From positions 1-54,283 of the forward strand of contig NZ_JAAAYE010000040.1 of the NCBI RefSeq assembly GCF_013282575.1: DNA of 54,283 nucleotides. The letters run 5' to 3'. This DNA is from Paraburkholderia sp. NMBU_R16 (GTDB taxonomy: Bacteria; Pseudomonadota; Gammaproteobacteria; Burkholderiales; Burkholderiaceae). A model generated the notes under the pieces. That model saw only the letters and a program-made list of their open reading frames with translations. It ran no database searches and was not told the origin of the DNA. Of this stretch, positions 1-8,361 are shown piece by piece (position 1 is the stretch's first letter; each line of letters opens with the position of its first letter). A program made the translations under genes and the position numbers.

Positions 1-309
1 GCGACCGAACCGCTGGATATGCGCGCCGGCACGGAGACGATCCTCGCGCGTGTCGTCAAGGTCTTCGGCTCGGCGCGCCCTCATCACGCGTACTTGTTCG
101 CCAACAAGAACTCGACGCGGATGAAGGTGCTTGTCTATGACGGCCTGGGTATCTGGCTGGCCGCTCGGCGTCTGAACAAGGGGCGGTTCATCTGGACCAA
201 TGGGGATCTGATGATTGCCACCGCACTGAACCCTGAGCAATTGCAGGCGCTGGTGATGGGGCTGCCCTGGCGCACGCTCGCTCACGATCACGCGATCACG
301 CTCGTGTAA
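1..309 (+). CDS. tnpB: IS66 accessory protein TnpB, 5' end missing
   Basis: The frame is open from base 1 (ATEPLDMRAGTET) to a stop at 307-309 and matches the IS66 Orf2/TnpB family, which usually starts about ten residues further upstream. The conserved blocks EPLDMRAGTET near the N-terminus, the central YDGLGIWLAARRLNKGRF and FIWTNGD are visible. TnpB is an accessory protein needed for IS66 transposition; its biochemical role is not well defined. Only the extreme N-terminus is lost to the window edge, so nothing suggests a broken gene. It is followed after 62 bases by tnpC on the same strand. Confidence 0.85.
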   Translation, partial: ATEPLDMRAGTETILARVVKVFGSARPHHAYLFANKNSTRMKVLVYDGLGIWLAARRLNKGRFIWTNGDLMIATALNPEQLQALVMGLPWRTLAHDHAITLV

Positions 310-371
310 TGTCCCTAAAGTCGTAAACCGGCTTGCTTCCGCGGCGCGGTGGGTTCTGGCAGACTGGCCGC

Positions 372-1904
372 ATGAACCTACCCGCCAATCTCGACGCGAT
401 GAGCCCCGACGAACTGCGCACGCTGGCTGCGCAGTTGATGGCTCAGGTCGGCGAGAACGAGCGGGAACTGCACTACCGTCAGACGCGTATCGACCAGCTC
501 ACGCACGAGATCGCTACGCTCAGGCGCCTGCATTTCGGCAAGCGCAGCGAGCAACTGAACGTCGAGCAGATGAGCCTGCTCAACGAGGCGATCGACGCTG
601 ATCTGGCCGCACTCGAAATCGAGCTCGAGCAGCTACAGTCGAATCCGGCGCCGGACAAGCAACGTCAGAAGCCAAAGCGCGCGCCCTTGCCGCCGCAACT
701 GCCGCGCACCGACATCCACCATGAACCTGACGACATCACCTGCTCCTGCGGTTGCCAGCGCGTGCGTATCGGCGAGGACATCAGTGAGAAGCTGGACTAT
801 ATGCCGGGGGTGTTCACGGTTGAGAGGCATATCCGCGGCAAGTGGGCCTGCAAGGCGTGCGAGACGCTGATTCAGGCACCTGTGCCGCCGCATGTGATCG
901 ACAAGGGCATCCCCACCGCCGGCTTGCTCGCGCAAGTATTGGTCGCGAAGTACGGCGATCATTTACCGCTGTATCGTCAGGAACGGATCTTTGCGCGCGC
1001 GGGTCTTGCCATCCCCCAATCGACGCTGGGCGAGTGGGTTGGCGTTTGCGGCGTGCGGTTGCAGCCGCTGATCGAGGCGCTTCGCGAAGTGCTTCTACAG
1101 CACGGTGTGTTGCACGCCGATGAGACGCCGGTGCAAATGCTGGTTCCCGGCAAAGGGAAGACGCAGCGCGCATACGTATGGGCGTATGCCACCACGCAGT
1201 TCGCCGACGTGCGCGCCGTCGTCTATGAGTTCGCCGATAGTCGCGCGGGCGAACATGCTCGTACGTTCCTCGGTGATTGGCGCGGCAAGCTGGTCTGTGA
1301 TGACCATAAAGGCTACAAAGCCGGATTCGAGCTGGGGATCACCGAGATCGGATGCGTTGCCCATGCGAGACGAAAATTCTTTGAGCTGCACGCCAGCAAC
1401 AAGAGTCAAATCGCCGAGCAGGCGCTGAAATACTTCGGCGAACTTTACGCGGTCGAGCGCGATGTCGCAGAACTCACGCCTGATCGAAGACGTGAAGTGC
1501 GCCAGGAGCGCGCCCGTCCGATCGCCGATGCCTTACATGAGTGGATGATTGCCCAGCGTAAGCTGGTCTCCGAGGGATCGGCGATCGCCAAGGCGCTCGA
1601 CTACAGCCTCAGGCGCTGGGAGGCACTCACGCGTTATCTGGTCGATGGGCACGTCCCAATCGACAACAATTGGCTCGAAAATCAAATTCGTCCGTGGGCC
1701 ATTAGCCGGTCGAACTGGTTGTTTGCCGGTTCATTGCGCGCTGGACAACGCGCCGCTGCGATCATGAGCCTGATTCGAACTGCGCAGCTCAACGGCCACG
1801 ATCCCTACGTCTATCTGAAAGACGTCCTCAATCGCTTGCCTACCCATCGAGCCGACGACATCGTCGCGCTTCTACCGCATCGCTGGGCGCCTGCCGCAGC
1901 TTGA
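372..1904 (+). CDS. tnpC: IS66 family transposase (TnpC)
   Basis: A 510-residue DDE transposase of the IS66 family at its usual full length. Counting from the ATG at 372: an N-terminal coiled-coil region with the IS66 signature RLHFGKRSEQL (about 52-62), a Cys-rich zinc-finger-like segment (CSCGC near 124-128 and CKAC near 160-163), then the catalytic core with HADETP (Asp near 250), CDDHKGY (Asp near 311) and NNWLENQIRPW (Glu near 436). The ORF is open from 333, but MNLPANLDAMS at 372 is the family-like start. The gene looks intact, so the element may be active if its left part is complete. Confidence 0.92.
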   Translation: MNLPANLDAMSPDELRTLAAQLMAQVGENERELHYRQTRIDQLTHEIATLRRLHFGKRSEQLNVEQMSLLNEAIDADLAALEIELEQLQSNPAPDKQRQKPKRAPLPPQLPRTDIHHEPDDITCSCGCQRVRIGEDISEKLDYMPGVFTVERHIRGKWACKACETLIQAPVPPHVIDKGIPTAGLLAQVLVAKYGDHLPLYRQERIFARAGLAIPQSTLGEWVGVCGVRLQPLIEALREVLLQHGVLHADETPVQMLVPGKGKTQRAYVWAYATTQFADVRAVVYEFADSRAGEHARTFLGDWRGKLVCDDHKGYKAGFELGITEIGCVAHARRKFFELHASNKSQIAEQALKYFGELYAVERDVAELTPDRRREVRQERARPIADALHEWMIAQRKLVSEGSAIAKALDYSLRRWEALTRYLVDGHVPIDNNWLENQIRPWAISRSNWLFAGSLRAGQRAAAIMSLIRTAQLNGHDPYVYLKDVLNRLPTHRADDIVALLPHRWAPAAA

Positions 1905-1948
1905 TTGACGGCGATTTGGACCTGGGGGTGTCTTCGCCGGGTGCTTAC

Positions 1949-2082
1949 ATTTCGCCCTCGATACCGATGATGCAGAGGTCGTCTTCAAGCGTCGTGGACG
2001 TCGTGATGACCTTGCTCTTCGACAAGCCGCGCTCCTTACGCACGAATAATTCAACTTCTTCGAGCGGCAGCGGATTGCGCAT
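1949..2082 (-). pseudogene. DUF1493 family gene, 5' fragment cut by IS66
   Basis: Reading leftward from an ATG at 2082-2080 there are 44 codons before the IS66 tip. The peptide begins MRNPLPLEEVELFVRKERG and has TTLEDDLCIIGIEGE at its end, which looks like the acyl-carrier-like start of DUF1493 proteins (TxLxxDLGixGDDAxE). The rest of the domain is missing at the IS66 end at 1948. The ATG overlaps the end of the STM2901-like frame (KPEDRL), an arrangement consistent with a former two-gene operon. The fragment is too short for a secure assignment. Confidence 0.5.
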
Positions 2083-2329
2083 AGACGGTCCTCGGGCTTC
2101 ACGAGTTGGTTGTAATGAATGGCGCTGCGGTAACTGATTACGCCACCCGTGATGCTATCGATGTGCCGATTGTCGCACCCTTCGGTTTGCGCCTCGTTGG
2201 AAGGAATGGCCAGCCGATGATCAGCAGTGCCAGCCCGGTCAGATCGTCTACGCCGAAGTGCTTTGCGGCCTCGTCGAGCATGACGAGAATGAACAATTGC
2301 GGCGGCGTAAGGTTGTATGTATGCCGCAT
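2083..2329 (-). pseudogene. Decayed STM2901-like gene (internal deletion and frameshift)
   Basis: One minus-strand frame (2329 to 2138) encodes LTPPQLFILVMLDEAAKHFG, then GLALLIIGWPFLPTR and KPKGATIGTSIASRVA before a stop. This resembles the N-terminal half of STM2901-type proteins as I remember them. A second frame just downstream carries the tail-like YRSAIHYNQLVKPEDRL that ends at the DUF1493 start. The middle of the protein is absent and the two halves are out of frame, so the gene is broken. The upstream 5' end may also be shifted, since VSNNTYT appears in another frame just before. The family call rests on recalled motifs. Confidence 0.4.
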
Positions 2330-2577
2330 GTGTAGGTGTTGTTCGACACGTTTTGGTCCTCGGAGTCAATCAGGGCGAGAACGTGTCAGAACTCGATTCA
2401 TCTGAGAATAGACGGACCGCCGTTTGCTGCTACCGCCTCGGGCATGGTTCCCGTCGGGATCGGCTCCGCGTTTTGGGCATTGGACATCAGTACCGTGGAT
2501 AATCGACAATCGGTGAACGTGCACCGACGATGTGACCGCGCCTGGAGCATGTCAGTTGCCCAAGAAAGGAGCGCACC

Positions 2578-3309
2578 ATGTCGACTCTATCTCTTTCGAG
2601 CGGTACGACAATCGACGAGATTGCGGACCGCATCTATCGCCTTTCCACTCCGGTCGAGATCCCAGGTGGCGGCGGATTCTCGTTCAACCAGTACCTGATC
2701 GACGACGACGAGCCGCTGCTATTCCATACGGGTCTGCGCAGGTTATTTCCGGTTGTCCGGGAAGCAGTCGAGCGGATCATGCCAATCGGTCGCTTGCGTT
2801 ATGTCGGTCTCTCGCATTTCGAGGCCGACGAATGCGGCGCACTCAACGAGTTTCTCACGGCCGCGCCGCGTGCGGAGCCACTGTGCGGCCAAATCGCGGC
2901 TATGGTCTCGGTTAGTGATTATGCCGACCGGCCGCCACGTGCGCTGGATGATGGCGAGACCCTCTCGCTTGGGCAGCACACCGTGCGCTGGCTTTATACA
3001 CCGCATTTACCGCACGCATGGGAATGCGGGTTCCTCATGGAGACAGCGTCGGCAACGCTGCTTTGCGGCGACTTGTTTACCCAAGGCGGTTCGAATCACC
3101 CGCCGCTTACCGAGGGCGACATCCTCGAACCGAGCGAGGCATTCCGTCACAAAATGGACTACTTCTCTCACACCAGGAACGCCCGCGCAATGCTGGAACG
3201 CCTCGCTGCATTTGAGCCGACAACGCTCGCCTGCATGCACGGCAGTGCTTGGCGCGGCGATGGCGCGGCCTTGTTGCGCGCGCTCGCCGACAGCGTTGAA
3301 CGCGGCTAG
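2578..3309 (+). CDS. MBL-fold metallohydrolase, flavodiiron (ODP)-like domain
   Basis: A 243-residue protein of the metallo-beta-lactamase fold. The metal motif is HFEADE (His80, Glu82, Asp84), the HxExD form of flavodiiron/ODP domains rather than the hydrolase HxHxDH. Further ligands are likely His143 or His146 (TPHLPHAW), Asp165 (CGDLF) and His221 (CMHGSAW). No flavodoxin or rubredoxin domain follows, so it would need a separate electron partner if it acts as an O2 or NO reductase; a hydrolase role is not excluded. The start has a good ribosome site (aaaggag, ending 8 bases before the ATG). It stands alone between the IS66 scar and two minus-strand methyltransferase genes. Confidence 0.8.
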   Translation: MSTLSLSSGTTIDEIADRIYRLSTPVEIPGGGGFSFNQYLIDDDEPLLFHTGLRRLFPVVREAVERIMPIGRLRYVGLSHFEADECGALNEFLTAAPRAEPLCGQIAAMVSVSDYADRPPRALDDGETLSLGQHTVRWLYTPHLPHAWECGFLMETASATLLCGDLFTQGGSNHPPLTEGDILEPSEAFRHKMDYFSHTRNARAMLERLAAFEPTTLACMHGSAWRGDGAALLRALADSVERG

Positions 3310-3448
3310 GCCCTGCGCTGAAGGACCGCTTCGGAGCAAGCCGATCAGCTCGCCTCGTCCGGGGCTATGCCCGTCGTCCGTCTGTCACCGACCGCCGAGA
3401 AGCAACGTGGGTCGGTGGTCGAATGCCTGCGGATTTTGCGGCGACTTT

Positions 3449-4510
3449 CTACTTGGTTCCAATCACCATTGAATCGGGCCCGGTAAGAGCCTCGACGCGT
3501 ACCTGTGTGAAGCCGACTTCCTGCATCCATTCGCGACACTGTGCGCCGGTATAGTCGAAGCCGCCCGGTGTCTCGATAAGCATGTTGAGGCTCATCAGCA
3601 GGCCAAAGGCATTGCGCCTTCGCTCATCGTCAATTATCGCGTCGTACACGATCAGGCAACCTCCAGGAGGTAGCGCTGCGTAACACTTCGCGAGGAGTTC
3701 GAGCTTCTGCCCGAGGTCCCAGTCATGGAGGATGTGCCCCATTACGAGCACGTCGGCCCCCGGACAGGGATCCTTGAAGAAGTCGCCCGGATAGAAATGC
3801 AACCGTTCCTGCAGGCCGTGCGACGTGACGTATTCTTCAAATACGGGGCGTACTACCGGCAGATCAAAGCCGCCGCCGCGCAAGTGGGGATGAGCGAGTG
3901 CGATCTGCACAGGTAAGGCGCCTTGGGCCGCGCCGATGTCGACGAAGGTGCTGTAATTCTGCCAGGGGAATTGTTGCGCAATCGCCTTGGCCGCGCCCAG
4001 GCTGACCCCGCTCATTGCACGCAGGAATTCACGTAGTTTGTGTTCGTCGCGATATATCGTGTCGAAGAAATTGCCACCTCCTTTAACCTCGCTCTGTGGC
4101 TGCCCCGTGCGAAGGGCTTCCGTCAGAGAACCCCAGAACGGATACAGCCGCGCGTTGGCCATTTCCAGCAACCCGCCTACATAGCTGGGCTTGGCCCGAT
4201 CCAGAAAGAGTTCGACATCCGGCGCATTGCGGTATGTCCCGTCTTCGCGTTCCAGCAGATTCAATGCGACCAGCGCATCGAGAAAATCAAGGGCCGACCT
4301 CGGATGAAGCTCGAGTGCCTCAGCGAGCTGCGCGGCGTCGTGAGGACCTGTCGCGAGGCGCGAGAACACACCGAGTTCGACTGCGGACAATAGGGCCTTG
4401 GACGCCCAGAACCCCATGCCCAATTGGAGTACCCGTTCAGGGGAGGGTTCGCTCTGGCGCGTGTCGTCAGCGACAGGCTCCTCTTGAACCATGCTCGGTG
4501 TGCTTTTCAT
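3449..4510 (-). CDS. SAM-dependent O-methyltransferase (hydroxyindole/caffeate OMT-like)
   Basis: A 353-residue protein with the two-domain layout of small-molecule O-methyltransferases. An N-terminal helical dimerisation/winged-helix domain (from [20 protein letters not shown] to the LNLLERE region) precedes a C-terminal Rossmann methyltransferase domain with [14 protein letters not shown] as the SAM-binding loop and GHILHDWD, the typical catalytic-loop HDW motif. Its substrate cannot be told from sequence. Two adjacent ATGs occur at 4513 and 4510; the second has better spacing to GGGAG, so 4510 is used. A further upstream start at 4603 adds a tail unlike the family. It reads in the same direction as the methyltransferase upstream, about 100 bases away. 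Confidence 0.85.
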   Translation of the reverse strand: MKSTPSMVQEEPVADDTRQSEPSPERVLQLGMGFWASKALLSAVELGVFSRLATGPHDAAQLAEALELHPRSALDFLDALVALNLLEREDGTYRNAPDVELFLDRAKPSYVGGLLEMANARLYPFWGSLTEALRTGQPQSEVKGGGNFFDTIYRDEHKLREFLRAMSGVSLGAAKAIAQQFPWQNYSTFVDIGAAQGALPVQIALAHPHLRGGGFDLPVVRPVFEEYVTSHGLQERLHFYPGDFFKDPCPGADVLVMGHILHDWDLGQKLELLAKCYAALPPGGCLIVYDAIIDDERRRNAFGLLMSLNMLIETPGGFDYTGAQCREWMQEVGFTQVRVEALTGPDSMVIGTK

Positions 4511-4618
4511 CATTGCTCCCGGCGGAATGTGAAGAGCATGAAATAGCGTAGTAGGCGAAGAAAAGCTTTTCAAGCGCTCGCTATCCTTCAGACGAACGAG
4601 CAATGCGTCGCGAATCCA

Positions 4619-5431
4619 CTATCCTGTTGCCACGATCACATGCGCCTGAATTTTGCCGGCCACCGGCCCTTCGCCATGGCGGATGGCAATTGCCTTCGTC
4701 GCTCGGTCCGTGGCGAGTTGAAGCAAGCTGGCGTCGCGCGCTTCAATTTCATTACGCAGAGGCGTTCCCAGGCAATATGCGGCGGCAGCGTCTCGCGCCG
4801 AACTCGCCGAGCTCACCTTCTCGCGTGTCTCGACCTCGATGTCGGCAAATCCTGCGCGGCTCAGCTCTTCGCGGATCAGCGCGACATCGTGATAGCCGTG
4901 CGGCGTGCGGGCGAGGAATCTCGGAGGGTCGTGCGGAAACAGCGTGGCGACGGCATCGGTAACTTCTTCGGCAAAGTCGTTCTCTTCGATGCGGTCCCAG
5001 ACATTGAAGACAAAGCGACCACCAGGCCTCAGCATGCGCCGCGCCTCGACGTAGCCGGCGACCCGGTTGGGAAAAAACATCGCGCCGAACTGGCAGCAAA
5101 CAACGTCGAACGAGGCATCTTCGAACGGCAGATCGAGCGCGTCCGCTTGTCTCCATTCGATACGGCTGTCGGCCCCCTGCTTGGCCGCGGCATAGTCGAG
5201 CATGGGCTGGTTGAGGTCGGTCACGACGTAGCGCGCACCCGCGCAAAGTTTTGGCGCAAGCGCTCGAGTGACCACGCCGCTGCCGGCCGCCGTTTCAAGC
5301 ACCGAGCTGGGCGAGGAGGCTGCGACAAGCTCCGCCAAGTCGGCGGCATAGGCCTCGAAGATCAGCGGCACCATCAGCGTGTCATAGAACTTCGGGATTG
5401 AGCCTCCAAACACCTTATCGCGCTCGGTCAT
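4619..5431 (-). CDS. Class I SAM-dependent methyltransferase (type 11)
   Basis: A 270-residue methyltransferase. Motif I is VLETAAGSGVVTR (about 44-56), followed by VVTDLNQPML for the acidic ribose-binding strand, QADALDLPFEDASFD, a typical type-11 segment, and RRMLRPGGRFVFNVWD. The C-terminal part carries a lid-like region. The ribosome site is strong (gcggaggaatcATG). The substrate is unknown. It lies just upstream of the O-methyltransferase gene on the same strand, so the two may be co-transcribed. The 296 bases upstream (5432-5727) hold no gene I can support. Confidence 0.82.
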   Translation of the reverse strand: MTERDKVFGGSIPKFYDTLMVPLIFEAYAADLAELVAASSPSSVLETAAGSGVVTRALAPKLCAGARYVVTDLNQPMLDYAAAKQGADSRIEWRQADALDLPFEDASFDVVCCQFGAMFFPNRVAGYVEARRMLRPGGRFVFNVWDRIEENDFAEEVTDAVATLFPHDPPRFLARTPHGYHDVALIREELSRAGFADIEVETREKVSSASSARDAAAAYCLGTPLRNEIEARDASLLQLATDRATKAIAIRHGEGPVAGKIQAHVIVATG

Positions 5432-5727
5432 GATTCCTCCGCGAAAGCACTAACGGTGCCCTTGACCATCATTCAAGAGCGCACCAACCTGCTGCAATGA
5501 GGATCATCAGCCCTCATGCTCTGCGTTTTCAGCGGTAACCGCCACGAAGAACTAAGGGGTCCGTCGTCGTTCTTCCTAGCAAGCCGACGAAAAACGCCGG
5601 CGGCTCTCGGTTTCTTGCGGTGCCGCCTAATGCGACGATCGTACTGTCTTTTTCGCGCCGTATCCAATTCGGTGGGGCGCTGCCCATTTCTGTTTTTGCG
5701 AGCGGGGCACATCTTGCTCTGCACAAA

Positions 5728-6276
5728 TTACGCGATCCGTTTGAACAGCGTCGGATAGTCTTCGACCAGCCAATTCGTATCGATCGCCAACTCCGCCTGG
5801 AATTGCCGCAACGGGCCCTCGTACAGATAGCGCCGCCGCGGTTCGATGCACGTGTACGCCTGATCGGCCGGCTCGATCGTCAACGCCGGTAGCGCCAGAT
5901 AGGCTACGCGGATTTGGCGCCGTTCGCCTTGCATCAGCCCCAGGCGACGGATTGGCAGCGTATTGGTGAATGGCGTGCCCGAAATGTCGATGTCGATGCA
6001 GCCATCGAGTGCCGCCAGCGGCCTGCCGTCGATGTCATACCAATGGCCATTGCCGTCAGCCGATACCACCAGCGTGCGCCCGTCGGTAAGCGCGACCAGT
6101 ACGCGTCGCACCGTCCAGTCGGGGGCCATCTCAACCCGGTAGTGCACTCCATACGGCGAGCCGAAGCCGGTACCGACGACCACCGCCTCGCCGATCACGC
6201 GATCCGGCCATTCGTTCAACACCAGGTGCTCGGCGCCCGCGCCGTCTTCGGCGACCCACTGCGCAACGCATGTCAT
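5728..6276 (-). CDS. Putative glycolipid-binding domain protein (PF06475-like)
   Basis: A 182-residue cytoplasmic protein that looks like the putative glycolipid-binding family: GAEHLVLNEWPDRVIGEAVV near the start, a central HWYDIDGRPL, CIDIDISGTPFTNTLPIRRL, and a C-terminal RRRYLYEGP. No signal peptide or membrane segment is seen. The ATG at 6276 has agaggga upstream; the open frame extends further but without family-like sequence. The biochemical role is not established. It lies immediately downstream of a LysR gene on the same strand (52 bases), so the two may share a transcript. Confidence 0.7.
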   Translation of the reverse strand: MTCVAQWVAEDGAGAEHLVLNEWPDRVIGEAVVVGTGFGSPYGVHYRVEMAPDWTVRRVLVALTDGRTLVVSADGNGHWYDIDGRPLAALDGCIDIDISGTPFTNTLPIRRLGLMQGERRQIRVAYLALPALTIEPADQAYTCIEPRRRYLYEGPLRQFQAELAIDTNWLVEDYPTLFKRIA

Positions 6277-6328
6277 CTGTTGTCCCTCTGCAGGCTCGAC
6301 TTGAAGTCTTCCCAGGTATGGTTTCCCA

Positions 6329-7249
6329 TTAAGACACCCCATTCTCAGGCGGGACGATCCCACTCTCGCCAAGCTCCTTCGCCAAAAAATCGAGAAACAC
6401 CTTCATCTTCGCGGGCAGGAAATGCCGCGACGGATAGACGGCATAAATCGTGGTTTCGTCGCTTTCCCACTCGGTGAGCGCCGGCACCAGCGAGCCTTCG
6501 GCCAAGTGACTGCGCACGTAGAGCTCCGGAATCAGGCTCAAGCCGAATCCGGCGAGCAGTGCGTCTCGTACCGCCAGGCTCGAGGAAACTTTATAGCGGC
6601 TCGTCACAGGCACCGTCACGGACCGCCCGTCCTTGCGAAACGCCCAAGCGGCGGAGTGATCCGACAACGTGAACTGCACACAGCTATGGTCGGCGAGCTC
6701 AAGTGGATCATTTGGCATGCCGCAGCGCTCGAAATAAGACGGCGCCGCACACAGCACATGCTTGAGAACCATCAGCTTGCGCGCCACGAGCCGGGAATCC
6801 TCCAGCCTGTCGCTGCCGCGCAGCGCGCAATCGTAGCCATCGCGGATCAGATCCACGCGCCGGTCGTCCAGGTGGAGATCGAGCGAAAGGCCGGGGTGAC
6901 GCGCCAAAAATCGCGGGAGCGATTGCGAGATCGTCAGCAGTGTCAGCGTGATGGGCGCGCTGACGCGAAGCTGTCCGGCAGGCTGTTGCTGCAATTCGCC
7001 CACCGAGCCGTCCGCTTCGTCGAGATCGTCCAAAATGCGTGCGATCCGCTCGTAATACTGCGTGCCGGCTTCGGTCAAGCTGAGCCGCCGGGTCGTCCGG
7101 TTCAGCAATCTCGCGCGCAAATGCGTCTCCAATTCGCCGATGTTCTTGCTCACCGCAGCGGGAGACAGGCCCAATTGTTTCGCGGCCCGGCTGAAGCTGC
7201 CGACGGAGACGACGGTCCGAAACACAGTCAACGCGGTCATGCGGTCCAT
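6329..7249 (-). CDS. LysR family transcriptional regulator
   Basis: A 306-residue LysR regulator. The N-terminal winged helix is clear (MTALTVFRTVVSVGSFSRAA, then LGLSPAAVSKNIGELE, residues about 4-43), and the rest is the periplasmic-binding-like effector domain (QLRVSAPITLTLL through FLDFLAKELGE). This sub-type often controls a divergent oxidoreductase or hydrolase gene. Here the divergent neighbour is the haloalkane dehalogenase gene starting at 7363, with a 113-base spacer that would hold the operator. I chose ATG 7249 because MDRMTAL gives the normal family N-terminus; an open extension to 7321 is unlikely to be translated. Confidence 0.88.
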   Translation of the reverse strand: MDRMTALTVFRTVVSVGSFSRAAKQLGLSPAAVSKNIGELETHLRARLLNRTTRRLSLTEAGTQYYERIARILDDLDEADGSVGELQQQPAGQLRVSAPITLTLLTISQSLPRFLARHPGLSLDLHLDDRRVDLIRDGYDCALRGSDRLEDSRLVARKLMVLKHVLCAAPSYFERCGMPNDPLELADHSCVQFTLSDHSAAWAFRKDGRSVTVPVTSRYKVSSSLAVRDALLAGFGLSLIPELYVRSHLAEGSLVPALTEWESDETTIYAVYPSRHFLPAKMKVFLDFLAKELGESGIVPPENGVS

Positions 7250-7362
7250 GATTGCGCACCCCTGGTAAATGGTCTTTTCCGTCGACGCAATATTATCAAT
7301 CCAGGCGCGCGTAATTAGCATGACGAGGTGTCGCTAGCCGAACTTCTGGAAGGAGCCTCGTC

Positions 7363-8346
7363 ATGCCGCTACCCACCGTCGCATCAACCCTGCGGGTGCC
7401 CGTCCTCGATTCGACGATGAGCTACCGGCAGTTGGGCCCGGAAGACGCCCCCGTCGTTCTGTTCCTGCATGGGAATCCGACTTCGTCGTACATCTGGCGC
7501 AACATCATGCCTGCAGTCGCCGATACACACCATGCCATCGCGCCGGATCTGATCGGTTATGGGCACTCGGGCAAGCCGGACATCGACTACCGTTTTGCCG
7601 ATCACGTGCGCTACCTGGACGGTTTCATCGAAGCGCTGGGTCTAGGTTCCCTTTATCTCGTGGCGCAAGACTGGGGTACTGCGCTGGCATTTCATTTCGC
7701 CGCGCGTTTTCCTCAGCGCGTGAAGGGCCTGGCGTTCATGGAATTCATTCGGCCTTTCGACCGCTGGGATGAATTTCATCAAAATTCCCAGGCGCGTGCG
7801 ACCTTTCAGAAGTTCCGCACCCCGGGCATCGGCGAGGAAATGATCCAGCGCGACAATTTTTTCCTCGAACGGGTTCTTCCGGGCTCGATCCAGCGCACGC
7901 TATCCAGCGAGGAATTCGCAACCTACAAGCTGCCCTTTCCGACGGAGGAATCGCGCAAGCCGATCTGGCGTCTGGCAAACGAATTACCGATCGAAGGGCA
8001 ACCGCAAGATGTCCATCGATGGCTGACCGAAGCACACGCGGCGCTCAAGGCTTCGACGTACCCGAAGCTCTTGTTCGTCGGCGATCCGGGCGCAATCGTG
8101 TCGCCGGCCTTCGCGAAACAGTTTGCGGCAGGCCAGCAGAATATCGGCGTCGTCGAACTGGGCGCGGGTTTCCATTATCTGCAGGAAGACCACGCGGCGC
8201 AGATCGGCGAAACGCTGCGCGCATGGATTGCCAGCATCGAGGAGGGTTCGCATCCCGAAGAGTTGCCGGCCGCCGGTGCTCGCGTACGCATGCCATCCAT
8301 GCAGGCTGTCCGGGGCGATGCCGCTGAAGTGAGTGTCGATGTCTGA
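7363..8346 (+). CDS. Haloalkane dehalogenase-like alpha/beta hydrolase with abnormal C-terminal tail
   Basis: A 327-residue protein of haloalkane dehalogenase subfamily II (DhaA/LinB-like), which cleaves carbon-halogen bonds by an alkyl-enzyme intermediate. Residues visible: oxyanion and halide site HGNPTSS (Asn38), nucleophile Asp103 in AQDWGTALAF followed by halide-binding Trp104, Glu127 in FMEFIRP as the acid, and His271 in GFHYLQEDH. The usual family length is about 295 residues; here some 35 extra residues follow RAWIASIEEG. The last 18 codons are antisense to YeeE-like DNA, so the native stop has probably been lost. The ribosome site is good (ggaaggag). It is divergent from the LysR gene at 7249, its likely regulator. 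Confidence 0.85.
   Translation: MPLPTVASTLRVPVLDSTMSYRQLGPEDAPVVLFLHGNPTSSYIWRNIMPAVADTHHAIAPDLIGYGHSGKPDIDYRFADHVRYLDGFIEALGLGSLYLVAQDWGTALAFHFAARFPQRVKGLAFMEFIRPFDRWDEFHQNSQARATFQKFRTPGIGEEMIQRDNFFLERVLPGSIQRTLSSEEFATYKLPFPTEESRKPIWRLANELPIEGQPQDVHRWLTEAHAALKASTYPKLLFVGDPGAIVSPAFAKQFAAGQQNIGVVELGAGFHYLQEDHAAQIGETLRAWIASIEEGSHPEELPAAGARVRMPSMQAVRGDAAEVSVDV
8292..8346 (-). pseudogene. YeeE/YedE transporter fragment (antisense to the dehalogenase tail)
   Basis: The minus strand here encodes SDIDTHFSGIAPDSLHGWHA. This matches the tail of the YeeE remnant at 15.8 kb (CNIGAYFSGIVSGSLHGWLW): 10 of 18 aligned residues agree from DI/NI onward. At DNA level 8292-8330 and 15846-15884 agree at 34 of 39 positions, all five differences being transitions. 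It is a short leftover of a transporter gene that now supplies the end and stop codon of the dehalogenase frame. Confidence 0.6.
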
Positions 8347-8361
8347 TTGACGCGAATCCCC

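Larger units (their letters stand above)
1..1948 (+). mobile_element. IS66-family insertion sequence, right part (left end outside window)
   Basis: The stretch holds the 3' part of tnpB, the whole tnpC transposase gene, and a terminal sequence whose reverse complement begins GTAAGC, as IS66-family inverted repeats usually do. The right tip is placed at 1948, because the DUF1493 reading frame on the minus strand stops being recognisable exactly there. IS66 elements make 8-bp target duplications; the candidate copy on this side is atttcgcc (1949-1956), but the left copy lies outside the window, so this cannot be confirmed. Confidence 0.85.

Noticed and set aside
2336-2698. Plus-strand frame with FAATASGMVPVGIGSAFWAL
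   Set aside because: It runs into the metallohydrolase gene in another frame and I could not relate it to any family; probably chance.
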